The notes under the pieces are model-generated. The model saw only the letters and a list, made by a program, of their open reading frames with translations. It made no database searches and was not told where the DNA came from. The position numbers and the translations under genes are program-made. A DNA stretch of 31,315 bases from NCBI GenBank assembly GCA_041623895.1, contig JBFJVZ010000028.1, positions 1 through 31,315 of the forward strand. The letters are read 5' to 3'. Source of the DNA: JBFJVZ01 sp041623895 (lineage in GTDB: Bacteria; Planctomycetota; Planctomycetia; Pirellulales; Pirellulaceae). Below, piece after piece: positions 16,458 through 24,866 of this stretch (the stretch's first letter is position 1; each line of letters opens with the position of its first letter).

Positions 16458-18317
16458 CTACTCGATCAAAACCTCATCTGCGGCTTCCACCGCTTGCAAT
16501 TGCACCTCTACAGGCTGAATTGCCCTCCCGCTCATGAACAGAAGCGGTGTTAGCGACGGCATGCCGGCAAAAATTGGCGGCCCTTGGCTGTGTTTGCTAA
16601 TGCCGTTTGGCGTGCGCACCAGGAACGACCGTGACTCAATCATGTAGGGCCGCAACGCGGCTACCGAGGGAAAGTCGAACAAGTTCATCTCAAGGCCTTC
16701 CGATTGCATTTCACTGAAGGCAATCTGCGCGATCCAAGGCAGGAATCCATATACCTGAGGCAACACGTTTGGCACATCAACCGCCGAATAAGAAACAATC
16801 TCACCTGCCGGAACGTCCGTGAATTTGTCACCAAATGATTTCCAATCGTCTGCTTTTAGGCGGCGTAAACGCGACTTTAGCGCCTGAGGATGCAGCGCGA
16901 TCATAACATGTGTCTGGGTCAAGCACCATGCCGGCGCAATCGGCACGTCGTCTTCACCGATCGTATTGATCATGAAGATTTCCGTGTCCATGAAGTCGCG
17001 GCGTTCGAGCACGACACCACGGCGGCGAAATTGGATCGGCTGGTCACGCGTGAACTCGCGCTGCAGCACATCGGCGATCTTTGTTGCTGTGTTGGCGAAG
17101 TCGTCGACATTTCGGATACCAATTGTCAATACGGGGCTGGTTGCGATCAGCCCGCCGTCACCAGGTGAATTGGAGATGGTGATCACATGGTCGAGCGCCG
17201 CGAACACGTCGCGATCGAAATCGATTCCCAAGTACTCAGCGAATTGATCATACCCGGAGGTATAATCATCAAGTGCGCTGGGGTCCATGGAAGCCAGGAA
17301 TGTCTTGAGGGCGTCAACGATCTTTCGCCCATCCGCACTGAATGCGAACACAACGTCGCTATCGTCGGGAACCAGGGCAAGATCATCCGCTTTGATTCCG
17401 CGGCCTGAAACCAGCGCCATCAGGCCTTGATCGCCCGAGACTCCGTGCATGTGTCCCCGGCTAACGAGTTGGCTGTCCGAGACTCCCGTGACGCTCATCG
17501 CCCACTTCGCGCCGCCCATTCCCGCCAGCTGCAGGCCTTGATCGAACTGTGGCCGCATGCCCGTCAAATCACCGATCTTTTGCAAACCATTTTCGATGTC
17601 CAAGAACGCCAGCAGGCCGACGCGTTCCACGCCAAGATTTTTCCAGCCGGCCGCGAAACTTTGGTGATTGGAGATGCCGCCGGCTTTGCCCTCTAGCCTG
17701 GCGATGATGTCGTCAATCGCGTCTTGTCCGGCCGCAAGAATCAAGTAGTTGCCCTGACGATGAATTTGAACGGGAGCCGGAAGCGGCAGAGGAGTGTGGT
17801 CAAGCCGCTCCGGTTCCTGCCCTGTTCCCATTGCGATCAATGCCTTGATGCTGTCGCTGATGGCATCGACTTCGTCGCCCGCATTGATGACAAGGCCTGC
17901 TCGAATCGCCATTGCAATGGCAAATTGGGGCGGGGTGTCTTTAGCGACTGCCTCCGTATCGAGTCCCCAAAATAGACAACCGGGCTTGCCGGTTAATGCG
18001 ATTGCCAGACTCGGCACGTTTTGCATGGTTTCGATTTGCTCGACGCCGGTATTCCGCGCGATCATGTTTTCGATCGCCGTGCTGAGCCTGTCAAAGAAAA
18101 CGACGACTTCCGGATCAGCTGCCAAACCGTCAATTCCCGGCGCGCCCGGTTTGCCTTTGCCCCGAGCTGCCCATTCGACGTACAGCAAACTGTCGTGGGG
18201 GGCAACATGAACGAGATTTGCATCACGCTCGCCGGGCGGCAGCCCTAAGAATTGGTTGAATGGACCGCCCATTGTGAGCAGCAGAATCAGAATCTCGCTG
18301 ATGCCGACCATAAACAT
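16458..18317 (-). CDS. large uncharacterised planctomycete protein (DUF3352-like architecture)
   Basis: A 619-residue protein I cannot assign firmly. It starts with a short hydrophobic segment (MFMVGISEILILLLTMGG), which may be a signal or anchor. The pattern after it, APHDSLLYVEWAARG near residue 38, then repeated alpha/beta units with GNYLILAAGQDAIDDIIARL near 190-210, and later VVFAFSADGRKIVDAL and PVLTIGIRNVDDF, resembles the DUF3352-type repeats found in bacterial surface proteins. This is a weak, pattern-based comparison. ATG 18317 has GGAG 8 bases upstream. The ATPase gene upstream on the same strand ends 237 bases before it, so it is probably a separate unit. Confidence 0.75.
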   Translation of the reverse strand: MFMVGISEILILLLTMGGPFNQFLGLPPGERDANLVHVAPHDSLLYVEWAARGKGKPGAPGIDGLAADPEVVVFFDRLSTAIENMIARNTGVEQIETMQNVPSLAIALTGKPGCLFWGLDTEAVAKDTPPQFAIAMAIRAGLVINAGDEVDAISDSIKALIAMGTGQEPERLDHTPLPLPAPVQIHRQGNYLILAAGQDAIDDIIARLEGKAGGISNHQSFAAGWKNLGVERVGLLAFLDIENGLQKIGDLTGMRPQFDQGLQLAGMGGAKWAMSVTGVSDSQLVSRGHMHGVSGDQGLMALVSGRGIKADDLALVPDDSDVVFAFSADGRKIVDALKTFLASMDPSALDDYTSGYDQFAEYLGIDFDRDVFAALDHVITISNSPGDGGLIATSPVLTIGIRNVDDFANTATKIADVLQREFTRDQPIQFRRRGVVLERRDFMDTEIFMINTIGEDDVPIAPAWCLTQTHVMIALHPQALKSRLRRLKADDWKSFGDKFTDVPAGEIVSYSAVDVPNVLPQVYGFLPWIAQIAFSEMQSEGLEMNLFDFPSVAALRPYMIESRSFLVRTPNGISKHSQGPPIFAGMPSLTPLLFMSGRAIQPVEVQLQAVEAADEVLIE

Positions 18318-18554
18318 TTCGAATCTCCGTGCGTCGTGTTCGTGCAGCCCCTATTTGTAGCGAATTTACGAACCGCGTGGATCGGTGCCAGCAAACTCGC
18401 GGGCGACACGCACGAGCTGCCGAAAAGCAGCGGCCGGAAAGCTGCCAATCAGGGGCGCTCTTGATCGAATGCGCAGCGAAAAAGAGCCTGGAGACCGATT
18501 CAGATGAACGGTAGTACTCCAGCTCGCTATCGAGAATAGTAAACGGATCTAGAT

Positions 18555-21500
18555 CTAGGAGACGACATGCTGACCGTCCCACCAGGAATCATTGCGATTC
18601 CAGACGTCATCGGGAATCTGTTCCGGGTCGGGTGATTCGATCAAATGGTCAGCGTCTTGTTGGGTTCCACTTTGTGATAGATCCAGGGCGCGTTGTGCGG
18701 CATCCAAGGTGTGATTCGCTCGAATCTCGGCCGCTAATTCTTGGCCGGTTTCTTGTTCGAACCAAGCCCAATCGATGATGGGAGTGGACTCGGCGACATG
18801 TTGCGCTGGTTCCGGCTGTAGAGTCGATTTGACTTTGCGTTTGGGCGCTGGGCGGCGTTTGGGCCTGGGCTGTTGGCGAGGTTTTTCGACGTAGCTGATC
18901 TGTGGTTCCGGTTCCGTCTCAAATTCAGGTTCAGGCTCAAGTTCAAGTTCAGGCTCAGGTTCAAGTTCAGGCTCAGGTTCAAGTTCAGGCTCAGGTTCAG
19001 GCTCTTGCTCTGCTTCGACTTCCTGGATGACTGGGTCGGGATCGTCGGCTTCGATTTCTTCCTCCAAGACTTCTTCGTCGTGGATTTCCTCTTCCTCCTC
19101 CTCGTACTCTTCTTCTTCCAGCCCTTCGGGCACGAGCACGGTTGCGCGGCCCGCAACGCCCTGCGGTGGAAGCATCCGAACTTCGACCTCGATGTCGTGG
19201 AAGATGTCGACGATGTGTTCGTGGCACGTGAACATCATGACTTGATGGCCGAGTTCGGCAAACGTCTTCAGTGTTTGAGCCGCGTGCACGGCGCGGTCAC
19301 CATCAAAGTTGACGAGCACATCATCCAACACCAGTGGTAACATTACGCCGCGTCGAGCGTAGGCGGCGGCCAGCGAAAGACGAAGTGCGATGAAGACCGC
19401 TTCACGCGTGCCGCGGCTCAGTACTTCCAGGGGCAATGATTTTCCTTCGCCATCGATCTTTAGTTTGTTGGTACCAAGCGGCGTCCAGATCCTGGTGTAC
19501 TTGCCGTCTGTCAGCTGATTCAGAAACGATGATGCCTCGCGCAGCGTTTCCGGTTGCCGCTCGCGTTCAAATGTTTGACAAACATCTTCCATCAAACAAC
19601 TAGCCATTGCCAAGATTTGCCAGCGGCGCACTGCACCTAAGATCTGGCGTTCGACACAGCCCAATTCCAGTTGAACGGTGGTCAGCCGTGTGTCCTCGCC
19701 AAGATGTTTCATTTCCGCTGCCAGTTCGCCTTGCTGGGTCCGGAGTTGCGCGATACGAGCTTCGGTTTCGGCCATCCGTGTGGTCAGCGATTCCCAGCGA
19801 CGTTCCAAGTCGCTCGCTGTTGCTCCGTCGATTTCTCGGGCCACGTCGTCATAGTCGACATGAGTACCGATCATCGAACGAATTTGCTTGTCCAGTGTCT
19901 GCAATTCCGCATTCATTTCGACCAGCTTGGCCTTGGTGTCGACCAAGGCATAGAATTGCTCCTGGGTGGCTACGCCGCATTTTGCCCACAGTGCGCGCCG
20001 CTGTTGTTCACCGCGCTCGATACCGCGATGCATTGCTGCCTGTTGGCGCTTGAGAGCCTGATCGTTTTCTTTGAGTTCGCGTCGCCGTTTGATCCAATGC
20101 TGCTGACGGGCGAGTTGTTCGTGCAGGTGGTGGAGTTGCTCCAGCGGTCCTTTGTGTTGGCGGCGAATCGCTAACGGGGTGTGCTCGTCCTGTTCGACCT
20201 CAATCTTCTCTTTGCATTCTTCATCGACGTCCAGGGATTCCAGGTACAAGAGTTCGATTCTCTTTGCCAGCGACTGGCGTTCTCGCGAACGTTGCTCCCG
20301 CTCACTCTGCAATTCGTCTAAGCGGCGGCGACTCGCCAGCAGTGTCTCGTAACCATCGCCCAGAGTGCGAACGCTGGACGGCGACATGGATTCGCTCAAT
20401 CCCAGCCGTTGCAACGTTGCTGACCATTGCTGCCGAGCTTGTTTGAGGCGATCAGCGGCTGCTGAAGCACGCGCCCGCGCGTCTTTGTAAGACTGAAGCG
20501 CGGCTTGATGAGCGTGGAAGGTTGGCAGCGTCGACTCCAACTCCTCGACCAATTGCTCTGACTCGCGGATGCGGTGCTCCAAGGACTGGTTGCTGGTGGG
20601 CAGTGCCGATTCGACTTCATCACGTTCACTTTCGATCTCGCGAATCTGTCGTTTTAAAACGTCGATCTGACGGTCACAGTCTTCCAACTCCAGCAATGTT
20701 GAACGTTGGCCGTTCTGGCGTCCAAAGTAGTAGACCAACATGCTCATGATCCCGAACAGGAAGTACAGCATGCCCCAGGTTGGATCGGGTTCGCCGGAAA
20801 GGAACCAGGTGACCCCGAACACGTGGGATAGGCCGTAGACCAGCGCGATGCCACCGACAATGAAGGGCACCGACAACAGGATGAATCGATCGATCGGCAG
20901 CGCTTCAGCGGTGGTCAGGTCGACCGATTCCTTTTCCAGACTGCGATAGTGTCGCTTCAACTTATCCAGGTGTTCACCAAGCTGCATGCGGTGGCGAAGC
21001 GTCGTGATCTTTTCATGCTCGTGGCGAATGGCTTGTTGAAGATTGGTGGCGTGGGCGCGATCGAGCACATCCTTCAACCGCTCCGCTAACTTGTCCGCCT
21101 TCGCTTTGTACTCGATGCCTTCACTGCGCCCCTGTTTGAGTAAAAAGAGTTGTTCTTTGACTCGTTTCGCCGGATCGGCGAGCGCTGTCAATGTCTGGCG
21201 TGACAGATCAGGCAATTGCGTCATATCACCGTTAAGCAGTGCCTCTCGATCATCTTCATCAACACCAAATCGTTCGGCATCGGTGTTCAGCTGTGCGCGT
21301 GCCTTGTCAATTTGCCCGTCGAGTCGCTCGATCTGTTCTTCCAGCGCTTCGACCCAGGTCGCCTGCTCGGCTGCGGCTTCGATGCGGCCTTGCAAGTCCA
21401 GCATGCGGCGGCTGACGGGCAACTGTTCTGCCTTATCACGAATCGCTCGTCGCTTTTCTTTGATCTCTTCCAGCTTCGCCCTTCGATCTTCAACCATGGC

Positions 21501-22364
21501 GTCGATCTGGACCAGCTGACTTGGCGCTTCGTCTGGAATCTGCGACTCGTGCTGGGATTCTTTGATTTGCCTGGTTAGTTGCTCTCGCTGCTTCCAGGTC
21601 GCAAACACGTTGCCGGCGGTTTCCACGCAGCGGGACTCACGGTCCCAAGTTGCCATCTGCTCGGTGAGCGTATCGATTTCTTGCTGCTGAGCACGACGCT
21701 GGGCTGCAAGTTCCGTCCAACGACGGCTGCCCCGCGTCAAAGACGCGACTTCGTCGCTCAACCGTTGTCGCTTGCGAATCAAGGCCGCCAGCTTGGTTGC
21801 TTGCGAATCGTCGTCGACCCGCGAATCGCCGACCAGGGTGCGGCGGCCCTGGCGGAGCGATTTGAGCACGTCGACCAGGGAGACGCGGTCCAGCCCGCTG
21901 GAAAGTTTGTACAGTTCGTCCGCGGCAGACGTGTCATCAAGCGTCCCCAACTCTTGAAGCTCACGCATCCCGATTGCGAACACGTTGGTAAAGATCGGTT
22001 CGTCGATCTGCCCCAACAGCATGCTCAAACGGTGCTGACCTTGGCTTAAACCATCCTGACCGGTCACACTGAGACGTCCTGTTGTCCCAACGTCTGTCAA
22101 TTGGCTGTGGCGACTGATTTGATACCCGCCACCGGGCCCCGTCACACGTACGGCACCACCGGGTGTTCCGCCGTGCACGGGCGGCAAATATTTTTCACGG
22201 CGGTCGTCGGTAAACCCGTACAGCATCGCCCGCAAGAATTGCATCAGCGTTGTCTTGCCGGCTTCGTTGGGGCCGTAAAACACCGTCATGGATTCGGGTA
22301 ACGAATCGACTGAAAGGCCAGTCCATACGCCGAAACCGTCGATTTGAATATCTTTGACTTTCAT
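18555..22364 (-). CDS. YhaN/SbcC-like coiled-coil ATPase with membrane hairpin and long charged tail
   Basis: 1269 residues. The N-terminal ABC half-domain has the Walker A loop GPNEAGKTT (31-39). A long coiled coil follows. Near 491-548 it is interrupted by two membrane helices, FILLSVPFIVGGIALVYGL and MLYFLFGIMSMLVYYFG. The coiled coil resumes, and the C-terminal half-domain has the signature LSRGTREAVFIALR (about 980) and Walker B LPLVLDDVLVNFD (about 1010). This is the SMC/Rad50-like plan of SbcC and YhaN, in which DNA is processed with a phosphoesterase partner. Past about 1070 comes a 200-residue tail: an acidic run, an E/P/L repeat, a basic P/K/R run and a mixed end. Its ATG overlaps the phosphoesterase stop (ATGA), so the pair is coupled. 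The tail is beyond the usual family length. Confidence 0.92.
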   Translation of the reverse strand: MKVKDIQIDGFGVWTGLSVDSLPESMTVFYGPNEAGKTTLMQFLRAMLYGFTDDRREKYLPPVHGGTPGGAVRVTGPGGGYQISRHSQLTDVGTTGRLSVTGQDGLSQGQHRLSMLLGQIDEPIFTNVFAIGMRELQELGTLDDTSAADELYKLSSGLDRVSLVDVLKSLRQGRRTLVGDSRVDDDSQATKLAALIRKRQRLSDEVASLTRGSRRWTELAAQRRAQQQEIDTLTEQMATWDRESRCVETAGNVFATWKQREQLTRQIKESQHESQIPDEAPSQLVQIDAMVEDRRAKLEEIKEKRRAIRDKAEQLPVSRRMLDLQGRIEAAAEQATWVEALEEQIERLDGQIDKARAQLNTDAERFGVDEDDREALLNGDMTQLPDLSRQTLTALADPAKRVKEQLFLLKQGRSEGIEYKAKADKLAERLKDVLDRAHATNLQQAIRHEHEKITTLRHRMQLGEHLDKLKRHYRSLEKESVDLTTAEALPIDRFILLSVPFIVGGIALVYGLSHVFGVTWFLSGEPDPTWGMLYFLFGIMSMLVYYFGRQNGQRSTLLELEDCDRQIDVLKRQIREIESERDEVESALPTSNQSLEHRIRESEQLVEELESTLPTFHAHQAALQSYKDARARASAAADRLKQARQQWSATLQRLGLSESMSPSSVRTLGDGYETLLASRRRLDELQSEREQRSRERQSLAKRIELLYLESLDVDEECKEKIEVEQDEHTPLAIRRQHKGPLEQLHHLHEQLARQQHWIKRRRELKENDQALKRQQAAMHRGIERGEQQRRALWAKCGVATQEQFYALVDTKAKLVEMNAELQTLDKQIRSMIGTHVDYDDVAREIDGATASDLERRWESLTTRMAETEARIAQLRTQQGELAAEMKHLGEDTRLTTVQLELGCVERQILGAVRRWQILAMASCLMEDVCQTFERERQPETLREASSFLNQLTDGKYTRIWTPLGTNKLKIDGEGKSLPLEVLSRGTREAVFIALRLSLAAAYARRGVMLPLVLDDVLVNFDGDRAVHAAQTLKTFAELGHQVMMFTCHEHIVDIFHDIEVEVRMLPPQGVAGRATVLVPEGLEEEEYEEEEEEIHDEEVLEEEIEADDPDPVIQEVEAEQEPEPEPELEPEPELEPEPELELEPEPEFETEPEPQISYVEKPRQQPRPKRRPAPKRKVKSTLQPEPAQHVAESTPIIDWAWFEQETGQELAAEIRANHTLDAAQRALDLSQSGTQQDADHLIESPDPEQIPDDVWNRNDSWWDGQHVVS
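18945..18998 (-). repeat. 18-base tandem repeat encoding Glu/Pro/Leu units
   Basis: Three perfect copies of AAGTTCAGGCTCAGGTTC (plus strand) lie at 18945-18962, 18963-18980 and 18981-18998, with decayed copies on both sides. They encode EPEPEL-type units in the tail of the ATPase. Copy number probably varies between strains. Confidence 0.85.
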
Positions 22365-23605
22365 GATTTCTGCACCAGTTTTGGCTTCCCGCCGCGAAGC
22401 AATTCGACGCCCAGCAGGGTCGCCTGGTCGAGCACGTCCATTCGCGTGGCCGCGGAAACTTCGGCCAGCAAGTTTGCGGCCCGCTCGAGCAATCCTTCAT
22501 GCTCTTCGGTCATCGGCAATAAGTTCAGCTCGCGGGCATCTGCTGTGCGATGTTCGTCGGCCACACGCAAGAAGTCGCCCAAGATCGTTTCTTCGTCCTG
22601 CCAGTCTTGCGGGTAATCTCGCGGCGGCCGAACCGTCAGGCTAGCTGTCCAGGCGGACGGAGCGCCATGTCCATACTCTCGACGAACCCAGCCCAGCAAG
22701 TCTTCGGCATCGCCAATCGTGTGCAACGTTTCGCCGCTGGTCAATGAAATGTCCCAGCCAATGATCAGGTGGCGGGCACCATGTTCATGATGAAGCCGAC
22801 CTATTCGCTCGCCGATCAAATTCTGAATGCTGCCAACGACAGCGATTTCGGCAGCGTCAATATCAACGTTGCAAAAGCGAATCGTGTCGCAGTCGATATT
22901 GTGAATCCGGGTCGTTCCTTCGGCATCAACGTCGACCACGCAGTAACCATGGGGCCCTGATTCCTGCAAGCATCTGCCCTGAGGCGAACCACAGTAAACG
23001 GCGCCGGCTTCGGCGGCTCCAGCGATCTCGCGTCGATTGTGATCTCCCCCTAACGCCCAATAGTCGAAGCGACCTTCGGCAAGCGCGTCGGCTTCCGCGG
23101 TGCCGTAACCAATCGCGATTGAGTATTCATCGCTCGGCTCACTGCGGTAGCTCGGCACGTGCAAGACTTTGCGACCGTCATAGCTCAATCCATGAATGAC
23201 ACAAATCGTGCGACCCGCGCGTTGTACCGGAATCGAGACGACGCTGTCTTTTGGAAACAGTGTCACTGATGGCGGCAGAGGGACCGACTCGGGCCATTTG
23301 TTGGGATCGTCGGCTTGTCCCGCAGCCCAGAAAATGGGGGTGCTTTTGGCATGCAGTTGCTCGAAGTAGTCCAGCAACATCGACATGCCATGCGGACCAG
23401 CAGTTTGTGGGCTCAGCAAATCACCTGACAAAACAACAAAGTCAATGTTGTCTGCCAGCGCTGCCTCAAAAACTGCCTTGGCGGCGTCCCAGGGAGCCGC
23501 CGCAAAGGCGTCTCGCAAGTGTGCCGGCAGCACATCAAGGTCTCCCAGCGGTCTTTCCAAATGAAAGTCGCTGGCGTGAATGAATCGAAACGACTCGCTC
23601 GGCAT
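22361..23605 (-). CDS. YhaO/SbcD-like metallophosphoesterase with altered active site
   Basis: 414 residues from ATG 23605. Calcineurin-like phosphoesterase motifs can be traced in order: HASDFHLERPLGDL (Asp13, His15), VVLSGDLL (Asp62), AAGQADDP (96-99) where GNHD is expected, CVIHGLSY (His) and WALGGDHNRRE where GHxH is expected. So GNHD has become GQAD, losing the metal-binding Asn and the proton-donating His, and the first His of GHxH is Gly. Two motifs are intact. Family members act with SbcC/YhaN-type ATPases as DNA nucleases; this one may be weakened, altered in mechanism or structural only. An ATG seven codons upstream (23626) is rejected because AGGGAGGG lies 5 bases before 23605. The stop overlaps the ATPase start. 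Confidence 0.9.
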   Translation of the reverse strand: MPSESFRFIHASDFHLERPLGDLDVLPAHLRDAFAAAPWDAAKAVFEAALADNIDFVVLSGDLLSPQTAGPHGMSMLLDYFEQLHAKSTPIFWAAGQADDPNKWPESVPLPPSVTLFPKDSVVSIPVQRAGRTICVIHGLSYDGRKVLHVPSYRSEPSDEYSIAIGYGTAEADALAEGRFDYWALGGDHNRREIAGAAEAGAVYCGSPQGRCLQESGPHGYCVVDVDAEGTTRIHNIDCDTIRFCNVDIDAAEIAVVGSIQNLIGERIGRLHHEHGARHLIIGWDISLTSGETLHTIGDAEDLLGWVRREYGHGAPSAWTASLTVRPPRDYPQDWQDEETILGDFLRVADEHRTADARELNLLPMTEEHEGLLERAANLLAEVSAATRMDVLDQATLLGVELLRGGKPKLVQKS

Positions 23606-23610
23606 TGGTT

Positions 23611-23618
23611 CCCTCCCT
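23611..23618 (-). promoter_or_regulatory. ribosome binding site for the phosphoesterase
   Basis: AGGGAGGG on the minus strand lies 5 bases before ATG 23605. It would fall inside the coding sequence if the upstream ATG at 23626 were used, so it decides the start. Confidence 0.7.
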
Positions 23619-23950
23619 GCGGCCATTCCAGTCGTTGCTGATCAGCACGAGTGGATGAGCGATTTGTGATTGACAGTCGTTACATCGTGTAACTTCTGGC
23701 CAGCTAAAGCCACCGTCGGTGGATGCACAGCCCCGGCAGTCTACCGAAGATCGCAAAACCAGGCCAAGTCGGATTCTGTGAAACATTGCTTGTTTGTTGC
23801 AAGGTGATTTCTCCGCGACCGGACAGCAGAGGCGGGCATTGCGACGTTCGAGAATGACAGCCTTGCTCTCTGGCGTTGGATTAAGCCGGTAAATCAGGCT
23901 GTGATGAAGATTTGACAGATTGGGCCGACCAATGTTTTGACAGCAAAGCA

Positions 23951-23988
23951 GGTGAACGGCACTTCACCGCTTGTTGATTCAATTCAAC
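23951..23988. promoter_or_regulatory. two adjacent small inverted repeats upstream of the pilin
   Basis: GGTGAA-cggcac-TTCACC (23951-23968) is followed by GTTGA-ttcaat-TCAAC (23973-23988). They lie about 270-310 bases before the pilin start, just after two TTGACA boxes. No T tract follows, so a terminator is unlikely; operator use is possible but unproven. Confidence 0.3.
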
Positions 23989-24245
23989 GCCCGCTTCCCA
24001 GGTGAGTAATGATTGCAGCGGATGATCGGTGTGATCGTCACAGGCAATCTAACCTTCCGCGTTCGTCGTAGCGTCTGCGGGAAATTATCGGGCTGCGTTG
24101 TGCGTGAGGCATTGGAGTGTCCTACGTCTTCAATATCCGGCAAGGTTCGTCGGAGATCTGCCACCGTCTCTTTGGCTGAGCATGAGAGGTCGGTGCACTG
24201 ACATTTTCACAACTTGAACAAAAAACTCAGTCAATCATCGCATTT

Positions 24246-24250
24246 GGAGG
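24246..24250 (+). promoter_or_regulatory. ribosome binding site for the pilin
   Basis: GGAGG lies 8 bases before GTG 24259. It favours that start over the TTG at 24214, which has no such site and would lengthen the leader by 15 residues. Confidence 0.75.
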
Positions 24251-24258
24251 CCCAAACC

Positions 24259-24702
24259 GTGGCTCAAGCTATTGCTATCCGTCAAGGTCGTGCCCGCAAG
24301 GGTTTTTCACTGGTCGAGCTGTCGGTCGTCGTGATCATCATCGGCGTCCTGGCTGCTTTCGGCGTTCCGCGTTTGCTGCAATCGGTTGAACGCAGTAAGG
24401 CATCGGAATCTTTTAAATACCTGGCTAGCGTCCGCGCAGCTCAAGAACGTTATCAGGCCCGTCAGGGTACCTACGCTGACGACTTGACTTTGTTGGACAT
24501 GGCACAAACTGCTCCGACGTACTTCAGCGTCGGCGAAGTCGGACCAGGTGGAAGCGGCACCCTGGAAGACTCTTGGAGTCTGACGCTGACTCGAGATGGT
24601 GCCAGCAGCGGTTATGGTCCTTACACGGTGACTTTCACCGAGGAAGGATACAACGCTGATAGCAGCACGATTGATCCGGAAATCAACCCGCAGAGTACCT
24701 AA
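24259..24702 (+). CDS. GspG-like major pseudopilin / type IV pilin-like protein
   Basis: 147 residues. A 15-residue basic leader ends in RKG, followed by FSLVELSVVVIIIGVLAAFGV: the prepilin peptidase site G^F with Glu at +5 and the hydrophobic helix that packs in pilin filaments. ASVRAAQERYQARQGTYADDL, just after the helix, is the usual GspG-type helix region. The short C-terminal domain (about 90-147), with GGSGTLEDSWSLTL, is beta-rich. The GTG start is set by the GGAGG site. A strong terminator follows, so this gene is probably expressed above the genes behind it, as is normal for a major pilin. It is the first gene of a secretion/pilus assembly locus. Whether it builds a pilus or a secretion pseudopilus is open. 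Confidence 0.9.
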   Translation: MAQAIAIRQGRARKGFSLVELSVVVIIIGVLAAFGVPRLLQSVERSKASESFKYLASVRAAQERYQARQGTYADDLTLLDMAQTAPTYFSVGEVGPGGSGTLEDSWSLTLTRDGASSGYGPYTVTFTEEGYNADSSTIDPEINPQST

Positions 24703-24758
24703 GACCAGACCTGACTGATGCGGTATTTCATTCCGCTACAGCACTAAGTTCTGTCGTG

Positions 24759-24798
24759 GGGTGGTCCGCTCGCAAAAACAGCGGACCACCCTTTTTTT
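24759..24798 (+). terminator. rho-independent terminator after the pilin gene
   Basis: A perfect 12-base stem GGGTGGTCCGCT (24759-24770) and AGCGGACCACCC (24780-24791), with a 9-base loop, is followed by seven T (24792-24798). It lies 56 bases after the pilin stop and 69 bases before the next gene, so it separates pilin expression from the assembly genes. Confidence 0.92.
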
Positions 24799-24866
24799 AT
24801 GTTAACCGGGCGTCATCGGCGGGCGATCAATCTTGCACGACAGTCGAACTCACGGTGGGAACAAAC

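Larger units (their letters stand above)
23606..24258. other. intergenic region upstream of the pilin gene
   Basis: About 650 bases between divergent genes with no convincing gene; the few short frames show no recognisable protein. It should carry the pilin promoter and the phosphoesterase promoter. Two TTGACA hexamers (23912-23917 and 23937-23942, 25 bases apart) are possible -35 boxes, but I found no matching -10 box. Two adjacent inverted repeats at 23951-23988 are listed separately. Confidence 0.55.

Noticed and set aside
18921..19010. repeats considered as a CRISPR array
   Set aside because: Units are contiguous 18-mers without spacers and lie in frame inside a gene.
18873..19340. plus-strand frame rich in Phe/Arg/Leu
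   Set aside because: It is the antisense shadow of the E/P-rich tail and Walker B region of the ATPase.
24756..24866. N-terminal extension of the PilM-PilN-like protein
   Set aside because: It would translate through the terminator hairpin; ATG 24867 after GGTGGG is the better start.
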